Assembly: GCA_018242445.1 (NCBI GenBank)
Contig: JAFEBW010000007.1
Coordinates: forward strand, 44,822-108,821
Source of the DNA: Pseudomonadota bacterium
GTDB taxonomy: Bacteria > Pseudomonadota > Gammaproteobacteria > Xanthomonadales > Xanthomonadaceae
DNA length: 64,000 nt
Reading direction: 5' to 3'
The notes below the pieces were generated by a model, which saw only the letters and a program-made list of their open reading frames with translations, had not been told where the DNA came from and made no database searches. Both the position numbers and the translations under genes were made by a program. Of this stretch, positions 46,815 to 54,710 are shown piece by piece; the first letter of the stretch is position 1, and each line of letters opens with the position of its first letter.

Positions 46815-47531
46815 TCACGGCGGCGATGCGGGCGAAGGGGCTGGCGGTGGTGGCGCATCGGGCAGGCGACCATTGGCCGCCTGCGAACGCAGGTCGCGGT
46901 AGTGGGCCAGGGTGGTGGCCGCTTCGGCCTTGATGCTGGCCAATTGGGCCTGGGATGCGACTTGCGACTGCTGCAGGGCTACCACCTGATCGCGCAATTT
47001 CCGGATCGTGGCGACCAGATCGGCACCCACCGGTTTGTCGGACAGTTCCAGTGCGGAGGCCGTGTACAGGAACGACGACAGGCTGCGCTCCTGTTCGTTC
47101 AGCCCCATGTTGGTGGTCTTGATGTTGTTCAACTGCGAATTCATGCGGTCGTTGTAAGCGCGCTGCAGATCGCCCTCGGTGGGATACGACGCCAGCAGCA
47201 TCTGGTCGTTCTGGTGCGATTGCGCGAGCACCTCGGCCGCCTTGGCGTCCGCTGCCGCCTTGGCATCGGCCGCTGCCCGTTCCTCCGGGGTGAGCGCGCG
47301 ATCGACGTGCTTGATCGCCATGCCGGAGTTGCGGCTGAGTTCGTCGCGCGCCGAGTTGAGGGCGTCCTGCGGGATGTCGTCGCCGTAATGCACCTTGCCG
47401 TCCGGGCCGACCCAGCGGTAGAGCTTCGGGCCGCTGGTGGCTTGATCCTGCGCCAGCGATGAAAGAGCCAATGCAGGCAGCGTGGCCAGGGCGACCACCG
47501 CGGCTTGCAGGACAGGATGCTTGCGGTTCAT
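46815..47531 (-). CDS. Exported DUF4124-domain protein
   Basis: A 238-residue protein. ATG 47531, with GGGAGCGC upstream, gives a signal peptide (VLQAAVVALATLPALALSSLAQ). The DUF4124 motif KLYRWVGPDGKVHYGDDIP follows the cleavage site. The rest is Ala-rich and helical, including a likely coiled coil (VATIRKLRDQVVALQQSQVASQAQLASIKAEA), and ends in a Pro-rich tail. DUF4124 proteins are periplasmic with no established function. It follows pyrE by 25 bp on the same strand and is probably co-transcribed. The stop codon is close to the convergent phosphomannomutase gene (72 bp). Confidence 0.83.
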   Translation of the reverse strand: MNRKHPVLQAAVVALATLPALALSSLAQDQATSGPKLYRWVGPDGKVHYGDDIPQDALNSARDELSRNSGMAIKHVDRALTPEERAAADAKAAADAKAAEVLAQSHQNDQMLLASYPTEGDLQRAYNDRMNSQLNNIKTTNMGLNEQERSLSSFLYTASALELSDKPVGADLVATIRKLRDQVVALQQSQVASQAQLASIKAEAATTLAHYRDLRSQAANGRLPDAPPPPAPSPASPP

Positions 47532-47556
47532 GGAGCGCTCCCGAAGATCCGCAGCC

Positions 47557-48207
47557 TCAGGCCGCGGTTCCGTAGTGCCGACGATACGCCAAAAGCGCAT
47601 CGCGGTGCGTGGCCAGATCCTCGCGCCCGTCGGCCAGTTGCAGCAGCTCGGCGAGCCCGGCGATCGCCAGCACCGGGATGCCGAACTCGCTGCGCACCGC
47701 ATCCGTGGCCGACAGCGCACCGTCGCCGGCGCGCTCCTGGCGGTCGAGCGCGATCAGCACCCCGCAGGGCGTGCCGCCGGCAGCGCGGATGAGGTCGATG
47801 GATTCGCGGATCGCGGTGCCGGCGGTGATCACGTCATCGACGATCAGCACGCGCCGGCCCTGCAGCGGCGCGCCGATCAGGCTGCCGCCCTCGCCGTGGT
47901 CCTTGGTTTCCTTGCGGTTGAACGCCAGTGGCACGTCGCGACCCAGGCCTGCGAGTGCGACCGCGACCGCGGTCGCCAGCGGGATGCCCTTGTAGGCCGG
48001 GCCGAACAGCACGTCGCAATCCAGTTGCGCATCCAGCAACGTGCGCGCGTAGGCCTGCCCGAGAGCCGCCATCGCGCCGCCGCTGTCGAAGCGCCCGGCG
48101 TTGAAGAAGTACGGGCTGATGCGCCCGGACTTGAGGGTGAACTGCCCGAAGCGCAGGGCGTCGCGGGCGAGGGCGGTTTCGAGGAAGTGGCGTTGGTGGA
48201 GGAGCAC
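47557..48207 (-). CDS. pyrE: Orotate phosphoribosyltransferase
   Basis: A 216-residue enzyme of pyrimidine synthesis that joins orotate and PRPP to form OMP. The PRPP-binding motif is [24 protein letters not shown] and [10 protein letters not shown] (flexible catalytic loop) are typical. Start GTG 48207 ([13 protein letters not shown]) aligns residue for residue with the E. coli start. The base preceding the GTG is the edge of a 13-unit heptanucleotide array, so there is no Shine-Dalgarno sequence and spacing to the promoter depends on repeat number. Confidence 0.95.
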   Translation of the reverse strand: MLLHQRHFLETALARDALRFGQFTLKSGRISPYFFNAGRFDSGGAMAALGQAYARTLLDAQLDCDVLFGPAYKGIPLATAVAVALAGLGRDVPLAFNRKETKDHGEGGSLIGAPLQGRRVLIVDDVITAGTAIRESIDLIRAAGGTPCGVLIALDRQERAGDGALSATDAVRSEFGIPVLAIAGLAELLQLADGREDLATHRDALLAYRRHYGTAA

Positions 48208-48298
48208 GGGAATGGGGACTGGGGTTGGGGACTAGGGGACAGGGGACTGGGGGTTGGAGGCTGGGGGTTGGTGAGCGGTGAGCGGTGAGCGGTGAGCG
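48208..48298 (-). repeat. Heptanucleotide array abutting the pyrE start codon
   Basis: Thirteen 7-bp units in register on the plus strand: GGGAATG, GGGACTG, GGGTTGG, GGACTAG and GGGACAG variants, ending in four perfect GTGAGCG units. On the pyrE coding strand it is pyrimidine-rich and terminates at the base before the GTG start. A second array in the opposite orientation lies 58 bp upstream of pyrE's array (48357-48405). Confidence 0.96.
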
Positions 48299-48356
48299 GA
48301 TGGTAGTCGCCCTGACGAGAATTTGTTTGCGGTGCCTTTTGACGCCTGAAAACCTT

Positions 48357-48405
48357 TCCGTCCCCTGCCCCCTGTCCCCTGTCCCAAATCCCTTGCCCCC
48401 AGCCC
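48357..48405 (+). repeat. Heptanucleotide array following the Mur ligase stop codon
   Basis: Seven units in register: TCCGTCC, CCTGCCC, CCTGTCC, CCTGTCC, CAAATCC, CTTGCCC and CCAGCCC. It begins two bases after the stop codon of the upstream minus-strand gene and is inverted relative to 48208-48298, so the two arrays could pair (GGGACAG against CTGTCCC) around a 58-nt loop. Confidence 0.9.
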
Positions 48406-48407
48406 TG

Positions 48408-50243
48408 CTAAACAGCCGTCTGTCCCGGAACCCAGCGCATCGCCGCCATCCGATCCAGCAGGCCCGACACCTGCGCGCGGGCGGCCTTGGCGTGCACCGG
48501 CAGCACGAGGATGTCGCCGGGCCGTGCCCAATCCAGCAGCGCGCGCACGCCGGCTTCTTCGCCGTCGGCATACTCGGTGGCATCGGTGGCGATACCCGCG
48601 CTTTGCAGTGCGTCGCGCAAGATCGCAGCCACCTCGCCCGGCGCGCGACCGCGCATGAACGCGGGCATATCCTTGAGCACCACGCGATCAGGATGAAAGT
48701 GCGCGGCCACGTGCGCGAGTTCGCGGATGTCCTCGTCGCTGCGGTCGCCGGCCTGACCCAGCAGCAGGCCGAAGCGGCCCGGGCGGCGCGCCACGCCGAC
48801 CACGTCCAGCAAGCCGCGCAGGCCGTCGGGGTTGTGCGCGTAGTCCAGCCACACATCGACGCCGGCCAGCGACCAGTGCTGCAGGCGGCCTGGGTTGTCG
48901 GCGTGGGTCGAACCAAACCGCGCGAGCACCTCGGCGATGGTCGTCGCCGGCACGCCCAGCGCGGTCGCGGCCAGGCTTGCGCCGAGGATGTTGGCGATGT
49001 TGTAGCGCGCCGCGCCACCGACCGTGAGCGGCATGTCGGCGACGGTACCGAGATCCTGCGCAACGCCGCCCACGCTCAGCACGACGCGGCCATCGCGCAC
49101 GCCGCAGGTGGCGCCGCCGAAGGCGCGATGGGCCACCAACACCGGATGCCCGTCGTCGAGCGCGAACCAGCCGAGCGCGGCATCGGCCTCGGCCGCATGC
49201 GCGCGCAAGGTCGGATCGTCGGCGTTGAGCGCCAGCAGGCCGCCGCGATCGAGCACGCGCGCCACCGTGAGCTTGACGCGCGCGAGGTCGTCGAGACCGT
49301 AGATGCCGTAGCTGCCGTAGTGGTCGGCGCTGAGGTTGGTGACCACCGCCGCCTGCGCGCGCTGCATCGCCAACCCGCGGCGCAGGATGCCGCCGCGCGC
49401 GGTTTCGAGGATCGCGCACTGCACGTCGGGCTGGCGCAACACCTGGCGCGCGCCGGCCGGGCCGGAGTAGTCGCCCGAGGCGAGCTGGCGGCCATCCACG
49501 AACAAGCCATCGGTGCACGAATGCCCGGTGCTCCAGCCGTGCGCGCGCGCCATCGCCGCCAACAGGCGCACCGTGGTGGTCTTGCCGTTGGTGCCGGTGA
49601 CCAGCGCGACCGGCACGTCGTGCAGCGCGGCCCAGCGGATGCGCGCGGGATCGGGCAGCGGATCGAGCGGGAACACACGCGCGCCGTGGCCCTCGCCGAG
49701 GACGATGTCCTCGTCGTCGCTCAGCAACGCGACGCGGTGCTCGCGCGCGGCTTGCGCCAGTGCCAGCAAGGTTGGATTGGCTTCGCTGCGGGCCAGTGCG
49801 CGCAGCGTGTGCATCGCTTCGTCTTCATCCCACACCGCCGGATGGCCGGGCGCGTGGGGTAGCGGCAATGAAGGTGCCATCTGGGGCAAGGACAAGAGCG
49901 TCGCTTCCCACGCCCATTCGTTGATCTCGGTGGCGGTGAACAAGCCATCCAGCGGGGCGGCCAGCGCCAGCGTCGCGCCGCCGTGATGGGCGCGTGCATG
50001 CAGTGGCGCGGAGGCGTCCCAACCCAGCACAGTGCGCGCACGCGCCACGCGCTCGCGCCAGCCATCCAGCAAGGCCGAGAGGATGGAAGCGTTCGCGGCG
50101 GCCAGTGGATCGCCGGAGACATCCAGCGGCATCGTTGCCGCATTCGCTTCCAGCGCCGCGCCCACCTGCGCGAAATACGGGTTCGCGCCGAGCAGGCGGC
50201 GGGAGTCGGTGAAGGGCGCGGGTCGTTCTTCAGCCTGCTGCAT
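48408..50243 (-). CDS. Cyanophycin synthetase-like Mur ligase without recognisable ATP-grasp domain
   Basis: A 611-residue protein. A ~205-residue N-terminal region of unclear fold (ARAHHGGATLALAAPLDGLFTATEINEWAWEA) precedes a Mur-ligase core: P-loop GTNGKTTT at 217-224, CAILETARGGILRRGLA, VVTNLSADHYGSYGIYGLDDLARVK, and the C-terminal DYAHNPDGLRGLLDV. These motifs closely parallel the Mur half of CphA next door (ETARGGLLRAGMA, LNVQSDHLG). Unlike CphA, I see no ATP-grasp domain, so it should catalyse only one ligation type. It may correspond to the CphA' paralogs reported beside cphA in proteobacteria. Substrate unknown. It lies 160 bp downstream of cphA. Confidence 0.82.
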   Translation of the reverse strand: MQQAEERPAPFTDSRRLLGANPYFAQVGAALEANAATMPLDVSGDPLAAANASILSALLDGWRERVARARTVLGWDASAPLHARAHHGGATLALAAPLDGLFTATEINEWAWEATLLSLPQMAPSLPLPHAPGHPAVWDEDEAMHTLRALARSEANPTLLALAQAAREHRVALLSDDEDIVLGEGHGARVFPLDPLPDPARIRWAALHDVPVALVTGTNGKTTTVRLLAAMARAHGWSTGHSCTDGLFVDGRQLASGDYSGPAGARQVLRQPDVQCAILETARGGILRRGLAMQRAQAAVVTNLSADHYGSYGIYGLDDLARVKLTVARVLDRGGLLALNADDPTLRAHAAEADAALGWFALDDGHPVLVAHRAFGGATCGVRDGRVVLSVGGVAQDLGTVADMPLTVGGAARYNIANILGASLAATALGVPATTIAEVLARFGSTHADNPGRLQHWSLAGVDVWLDYAHNPDGLRGLLDVVGVARRPGRFGLLLGQAGDRSDEDIRELAHVAAHFHPDRVVLKDMPAFMRGRAPGEVAAILRDALQSAGIATDATEYADGEEAGVRALLDWARPGDILVLPVHAKAARAQVSGLLDRMAAMRWVPGQTAV

Positions 50244-50281
50244 CGATCGATTCGACGTGCTCGTCAGGTGGGATCAAGGAA

Positions 50282-50395
50282 TTCGGCCCAAGGATGGGCC
50301 GAACGCGGCAGCGGCAACGCCGTCGCCGCGGAGCCAAGTCCGGACAGGTGCCGGACTTGGCGAGCCATGGTTGGACTGGAAGTCCAATCAATGGC
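50282..50395 (-). repeat. Stem-loop array between cphA and its Mur-ligase paralog
   Basis: Four consecutive hairpins: 50282-50290 with 50295-50303 (TTCGGCCCA, 9 bp); 50305-50315 with 50319-50329 (imperfect, two central mismatches); 50333-50343 with 50351-50361 (GCCAAGTCCGG, 11 bp perfect); and 50371-50377 with 50381-50387 (7 bp, 3-nt loop), enclosed by GCCAT/ATGGC. They fill nearly the whole intergenic gap and could attenuate or stabilise the cphA transcript. Confidence 0.85.
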
Positions 50396-50403
50396 CCAAC
50401 AAA

Positions 50404-53202
50404 CTAGTCATCCCCCTCGCGCGCGATGCTGATGCCGCGTTCGTCGCGCACCATGCCCTCCATCGCCGCGTGGATGGCTTCCTCGGCGGCCGGCTCGGTC
50501 ACCTGCGGCTCGGGCACGGCCGCGCGCGCGGGCGGCAGTTCGGGCGCGCCTTCGGGGCGGAACTTGATGATCTGCTTCCACGAGCGGATCAGGGCGTCGG
50601 CGAACACCAGCAGCAGGTCGCCGGGGCGGCCCATGCGCAGCGCCGCGTCGATCGCCTCCTGCTCGTCCTGGATGCGGCTGATCTGCTCCTCGCGCACGCC
50701 ATGTGCGAGCAGTTCGGCGGCAATGATCTTCACCACGTCGCCGGGTTCGCGCCCGCGCAAGCTGTCGTCGCGGCGCACGACGTAATGGTCGAAGCGGCCG
50801 GCCACCGCGCGCGCGATCTCGCGCAGATCCTCGTCGCGGCGATCGCCCGGACCGGCGACGACCACGATGCGCCGGCCGCTCACGTCCAGCCGTTGCGCGA
50901 GGTCGGCCATCACGCCCACCGCGTGCGCGTTGTGGCCGTAGTCGAACAGCACCTTGAACGGATGTTCGTTGAACACGTTCATCCGGCCCGGTGCCTGGAA
51001 GAAGGTGGTGTCGAAGGTGCGCAGGCCCTGGCGGATGGCGTCGAGCTTGATGCCCAGCGAAAACGCCACGGAGGCGGCGACCATCGCGTTGTGCACGTTG
51101 TGGCGGGCGCGGCCTTCCAGCGTCGCGGGTATGAGATGCGTCCACAGCAGGGGGATGTGGCTGCCCTTGTCGTAGAAAGTGATCATCTGCCCGTTGACGC
51201 CGGCCTCCAGCGCGCAGGCGCGGCCGCCGGCGCGGATGTGCTCGCGCACCAGCGCGTGCGCCGGGTTCATGGTGACGTAGCAGATCGTCTTGGCATCGGT
51301 GTAGCCGGACATCTTCAAAACATTCGGGTCGTCGGCGTTGAGCACCGCGCATTCGGTGGCGACCTCGACCACGATGCGCTTGACCTCGGCGAGCTGTTCC
51401 AGGGTGTCGATGCCCTTCATGCCCAGATGATCGGACTGCACGTTGAGCACCGCGCCGACATCGACGTGGCGCACCGCCATGCCCGCGCGCAGCAGGCCGC
51501 CGCGCGCGGTTTCCAGCACCGCGATGTCGATCTGCGGATCGGCCAGCACCATGCGCGCCGACACCGGCCCGGTCATGTCGCCTTCCACGGTACGTTGTCC
51601 GTCGATGTACACGCCGTCGGTGGTGGTCAGGCCCGGCGTGTAGCCGGCCATCTTGGCGATGTGCGCGAGCATGCGCGCGGTGGTGGTCTTGCCGTTGGTG
51701 CCGGTGATCGCGGCGATCGGCACGCGGAAGGGCGTGCCCGGCGGGAACAGCATGTCGATGACGGGGCCGGCGGCATCGCGCGGGGTGCCTTCGCTGGGCG
51801 CGACGTGCATGCGGAAGCCCGGCGCGGCATTGACCTCGCAGATGCCGCCGCCGATGGACTTGTAGCTCTCGGCGATGTTGGTGGACAGGAAATCCACGCC
51901 GCCGACATCGAGGCCGATCGCCTTGATCGCGCGCACCGCCATGTCGCGGTTGTCGGGGTGGATGATGTCGGTGACGTCGGTCGCGGTGCCGCCGGTGGAC
52001 AGATTGGCGGTCGAGCGCAGGTACACGATCTCGTCGGATTTGGGCACCGAGTCGGCGGTGTAGCCCACGCGCTCCATCATCATCTGCGCCTGCGCATCGA
52101 GCACGAGGCGGGTGAGCACCTTCTCGTGGCCGACGCCGCGGCGCGGATCCTGATTCACGATGTCCACCAGTTGCGCGATGGTCTTGACGCCGTCGCCGAC
52201 CACGTGGCCGGGCGTGCGCCGGGTGGCGGCGACGAGCTCGCCGTTGACCACCAGCAGGCGATGGTCGTCGCCGGCCATGTAGGTTTCCACGATCACCGAA
52301 CGCGAATGCTGGTTGGCCTCGCGGAAGCCCGCGCGCACCGCGTCGTCGCCGGAGATGCCGATGCTGATGCCGCGGCCGTGGTTGCCGTTGTAGGGCTTGG
52401 TGACCACCAGTCCACCCAGCCGCCGGGCAGCCCGCACCGCGCCTTCTTCCGACTGCACCAGCTCCTGCCGCGGCACCGGCAGGCCGAGCGCGCCGAGAAT
52501 CTTGTTGGTCTCCTCCTTGTCGCTCGCCAGCTCCACCGCGATGTGCGGCGTTTTTCCGGTAACGGTCGCCTGGATGCGCTGCTGGAACTTGCCGTGGCCG
52601 AGCTGCACCAGCGATTGATCGTTCATGCGCAGCCACGGGATGCCGCGCTGCTCGGCGGCCTTCACCAGCGAGGCGGTGGACGGCCCCAGCGCGCGCCGCT
52701 GCGCAAAGCGGATGAAGCCATCGCGGGCGCGTTCCCAATCCCAGTCCGCCGGCACGCTGTCGGCCGGCCGGATCGCCTCGGGCAGCAGCGAGCACAGCAG
52801 CTTGATCGCCAGCTCGCCGGCGGCCACGCCTTCCTCGCGCTCGTTGTACTCGTACACCACGGTATACACGCCGGGGCGGTGGTCATCGACCGAGCGGGTC
52901 TTGCCGAAGGTGACGTTCTCGCCGGCCACGTTCTGCAACTCGATGGCGACGTGTTCGAGCACGTGCCCCAGCCAGGTGCCCTCGCCCTCGCGCATGCGCC
53001 GCTCGAAGCCGCCGGGTTCGCGGTAGGAACAACCGTGCTCTTTCAGTCCCGGCAACGCCGCCAGCAGGCCGTCGATGAAGACCGGGCCGAGCCTGGCGGT
53101 CGGCCAGTGCTCCAGTTCGCCCAGATCCAGCTCCAGCCGGATGACCGGGAAGTGGGCGTAGAGCGAAGGGCCCTGATAGACGGAGCGGTCGAGTATGCGC
53201 AT
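50404..53202 (-). CDS. cphA: Cyanophycin synthetase
   Basis: A 932-residue enzyme polymerising Asp and Arg into cyanophycin (multi-L-arginyl-poly-aspartate), a nitrogen reserve. There is an N-terminal CphA domain (residues 1-160), an ATP-grasp domain (about 220-480; VVTKPYNGNHGRGISIGI, GICEVNAAPGFRMH) that adds Asp, and a Mur-ligase domain (about 490-890; GTNGKTTT at 501-508, VLETARGGLLRAGMA, DYGHNAHAV) that adds Arg. An Ala/Pro/Glu-rich tail of about 55 residues follows. Start ATG 53202 has GGGGAGA upstream. It lies in the order cphB-cphA-Mur ligase on the minus strand. Granules are expected in the cytoplasm. Confidence 0.96.
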   Translation of the reverse strand: MRILDRSVYQGPSLYAHFPVIRLELDLGELEHWPTARLGPVFIDGLLAALPGLKEHGCSYREPGGFERRMREGEGTWLGHVLEHVAIELQNVAGENVTFGKTRSVDDHRPGVYTVVYEYNEREEGVAAGELAIKLLCSLLPEAIRPADSVPADWDWERARDGFIRFAQRRALGPSTASLVKAAEQRGIPWLRMNDQSLVQLGHGKFQQRIQATVTGKTPHIAVELASDKEETNKILGALGLPVPRQELVQSEEGAVRAARRLGGLVVTKPYNGNHGRGISIGISGDDAVRAGFREANQHSRSVIVETYMAGDDHRLLVVNGELVAATRRTPGHVVGDGVKTIAQLVDIVNQDPRRGVGHEKVLTRLVLDAQAQMMMERVGYTADSVPKSDEIVYLRSTANLSTGGTATDVTDIIHPDNRDMAVRAIKAIGLDVGGVDFLSTNIAESYKSIGGGICEVNAAPGFRMHVAPSEGTPRDAAGPVIDMLFPPGTPFRVPIAAITGTNGKTTTARMLAHIAKMAGYTPGLTTTDGVYIDGQRTVEGDMTGPVSARMVLADPQIDIAVLETARGGLLRAGMAVRHVDVGAVLNVQSDHLGMKGIDTLEQLAEVKRIVVEVATECAVLNADDPNVLKMSGYTDAKTICYVTMNPAHALVREHIRAGGRACALEAGVNGQMITFYDKGSHIPLLWTHLIPATLEGRARHNVHNAMVAASVAFSLGIKLDAIRQGLRTFDTTFFQAPGRMNVFNEHPFKVLFDYGHNAHAVGVMADLAQRLDVSGRRIVVVAGPGDRRDEDLREIARAVAGRFDHYVVRRDDSLRGREPGDVVKIIAAELLAHGVREEQISRIQDEQEAIDAALRMGRPGDLLLVFADALIRSWKQIIKFRPEGAPELPPARAAVPEPQVTEPAAEEAIHAAMEGMVRDERGISIAREGDD

Positions 53203-53325
53203 GGAATCTCCCCGGAAAAAAGTGACGACAACCAGTCTGTCCCCTGAACCAGCAGGCCAAGGTTGTAACGCTTACTCCGACCGGGGGAAATGCGCAAGAT
53301 GCAATCCGTCGCCTGACCGCGCAGC

Positions 53326-54162
53326 CTACCGCGCGCTCCCCAGCGCCCCCGCCGACGCCTCGCGCGTGTGCAGGTTGAAGGTCGCGCCCTCGACGAGGAT
53401 GTGCACCTTCAGGCCCAGCAGGCACACTGGCTGGCTCTGGCTGACCGTGGCCATCGAGGAGAACGACAGTTCGGCTGCATCCACGATCGTCACCGCTCCG
53501 CTACCCTCGACTTCGATCACGTTGTCGGGGTTGATGAAGGCGGCGGTGTCCTCGTCGAGGCCAATCCCGATGGCGAAGGGGTTGTAGGCCAGCGCAGCGA
53601 CGAGGCGGCCGAGACGGTCGCGCTGGCGGAAGTGCTGGTCGATGATGAAGCGGTTGGTCAGGCCCAGGCCCGGGGCGAGGCGCACGCTGCCGGCGCGCGG
53701 CGAGGAGCCTTCCTTGCCGAAGGCGATCATGTGCTCGGACAGGATGCTGGCGCCGGCACTGGTGCCGGCCACGTGCACGCCATGCGCGTTGCGCTCGCGG
53801 ATCAGCTTCGCCGCCGGCGTGCCGCCGAGGATGGTGGAAATGCGCAATTGGTTGCCGCCGGTGAAGAACACGCCGTTGGCTTTCTCCAGCCGCCGCAGCA
53901 CGTCCTCGCGCGCGCCGTCCTCGCGTTTGTCGATCTGCAAGGCGGTGACCTTGTGGACATCGAGGCGGTCGAACAGATCCTCGTATTTGCTGCCGGTGTC
54001 GGGCAGGCGGCTGGCGGTGGGGATCACCACGATGTCGGCATCCTCGCCGCCGCACAACTCGACGAATCGCCTGAGGATCCTGCGCCGGCTCTGCTTGTCC
54101 TCGGCGCCGCCGATGGGAACGATCCAGCCGCGCTGGCCGCCTTCGGGAATCCTGCTGGGCAT
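53326..54162 (-). CDS. cphB: Cyanophycinase
   Basis: A 278-residue serine-type exopeptidase (peptidase family S51) that cuts cyanophycin into beta-Asp-Arg dipeptides. The nucleophile elbow is GTSAGAS with Ser135. FFTGGNQLRI, IDQHFRQRDRLGRL and GIGLDEDTAA are conserved family motifs. The start MPSRIPEGGQRGWIVPIGGAEDK is typical. No signal peptide is present, so it acts on intracellular polymer. It lies 123 bp upstream of cphA on the same strand, so synthesis and degradation genes form one locus. Confidence 0.95.
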   Translation of the reverse strand: MPSRIPEGGQRGWIVPIGGAEDKQSRRRILRRFVELCGGEDADIVVIPTASRLPDTGSKYEDLFDRLDVHKVTALQIDKREDGAREDVLRRLEKANGVFFTGGNQLRISTILGGTPAAKLIRERNAHGVHVAGTSAGASILSEHMIAFGKEGSSPRAGSVRLAPGLGLTNRFIIDQHFRQRDRLGRLVAALAYNPFAIGIGLDEDTAAFINPDNVIEVEGSGAVTIVDAAELSFSSMATVSQSQPVCLLGLKVHILVEGATFNLHTREASAGALGSAR

Positions 54163-54383
54163 TCGGGTCTCCTGTGCCTTGGATGGCTGGCGCGGAAACT
54201 ACCACGAGTCGGGCGGTTTGGGTTGTGATGAAGGTGGTATTGCGAGACGAGTGCCGACGACGTTCCCTTCACCCGGCGTTGCGCGCCACCTTGGCACACG
54301 CTGTCTTTTGCGTTCGCCCTTCGGATCGGCTTCGCTTTTCGCATACCCATCCGGCACATGCTGTCCCCGGTGGGGGAGATACT

Positions 54384-54428
54384 TTCCTTCTCCCTTTGGG
54401 AGAAGGTGCCCGCAGGGCGGATGAGGGA
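54384..54428. repeat. Palindromic repeat, forward copy
   Basis: TTCCTTCTCCCTTTGGGAGA followed by AGGTGCCCGCAGGGCGGATGAGGGAA matches the copies at 36751 and 42412, including the CTCCCTTTGGGAG hairpin and the GCCCGCAGGGC hairpin. Confidence 0.85.
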
Positions 54429-54605
54429 ACACCGTCGGCACTCGCGACACACTTTCCATGTGTCCGATCAACACCCACCGCATCTCCCTCCGCGCCACAC
54501 CGTATGATGCGGCGACTCGTTCCATTCCATGGACTCCCGATACGGCCGCACACCTCCCACAAGCGTGGGCGGGGACATCGCCACGATAGTCCGCCCCCAT
54601 CCCAG

Positions 54606-54629
54606 CCTTCCCCCGCAAGCGGGGGAAGG
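54606..54629. repeat. C-rich hairpin repeat
   Basis: CCTTCCCCCGC-AA-GCGGGGGAAGG forms an 11-bp near-perfect palindrome of the same style as 23080-23104 and 40381-40398. It sits 30 bp before the heptad array of the exonuclease gene. Confidence 0.8.
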
Positions 54630-54660
54630 GGTAAAACCTTCCCTTGCCTCGCCCACCCAT

Positions 54661-54709
54661 CCCCGCTCCCCGCTCCCCGCACCCCGTTCCCCGTTCCCCG
54701 TTCCCCGCC
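54661..54709 (+). repeat. Heptanucleotide array abutting the second exonuclease III start codon
   Basis: Seven 7-bp units in register (CCCCGCT, CCCCGCT, CCCCGCA, three CCCCGTT and CCCCGCC) end one base before the ATG at 54711. There is no purine-rich ribosome binding site. Pyrimidine-rich on the coding strand, as in the other leader arrays. Confidence 0.95.
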
Positions 54710-54710
54710 C

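Larger units (their letters stand above)
54163..54660. other. Intergenic region with palindromic repeats upstream of cphB and the exonuclease gene
   Basis: This ~500-bp gap between two divergent genes contains one copy of the GGTGCCCG-GGGCGGATGAGGG palindrome (54384-54428) and a C-rich hairpin (54606-54629), with no coding frame of recognisable type. Promoters for cphB and the exonuclease should lie here, but I could not place -35 or -10 boxes confidently. Confidence 0.5.
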
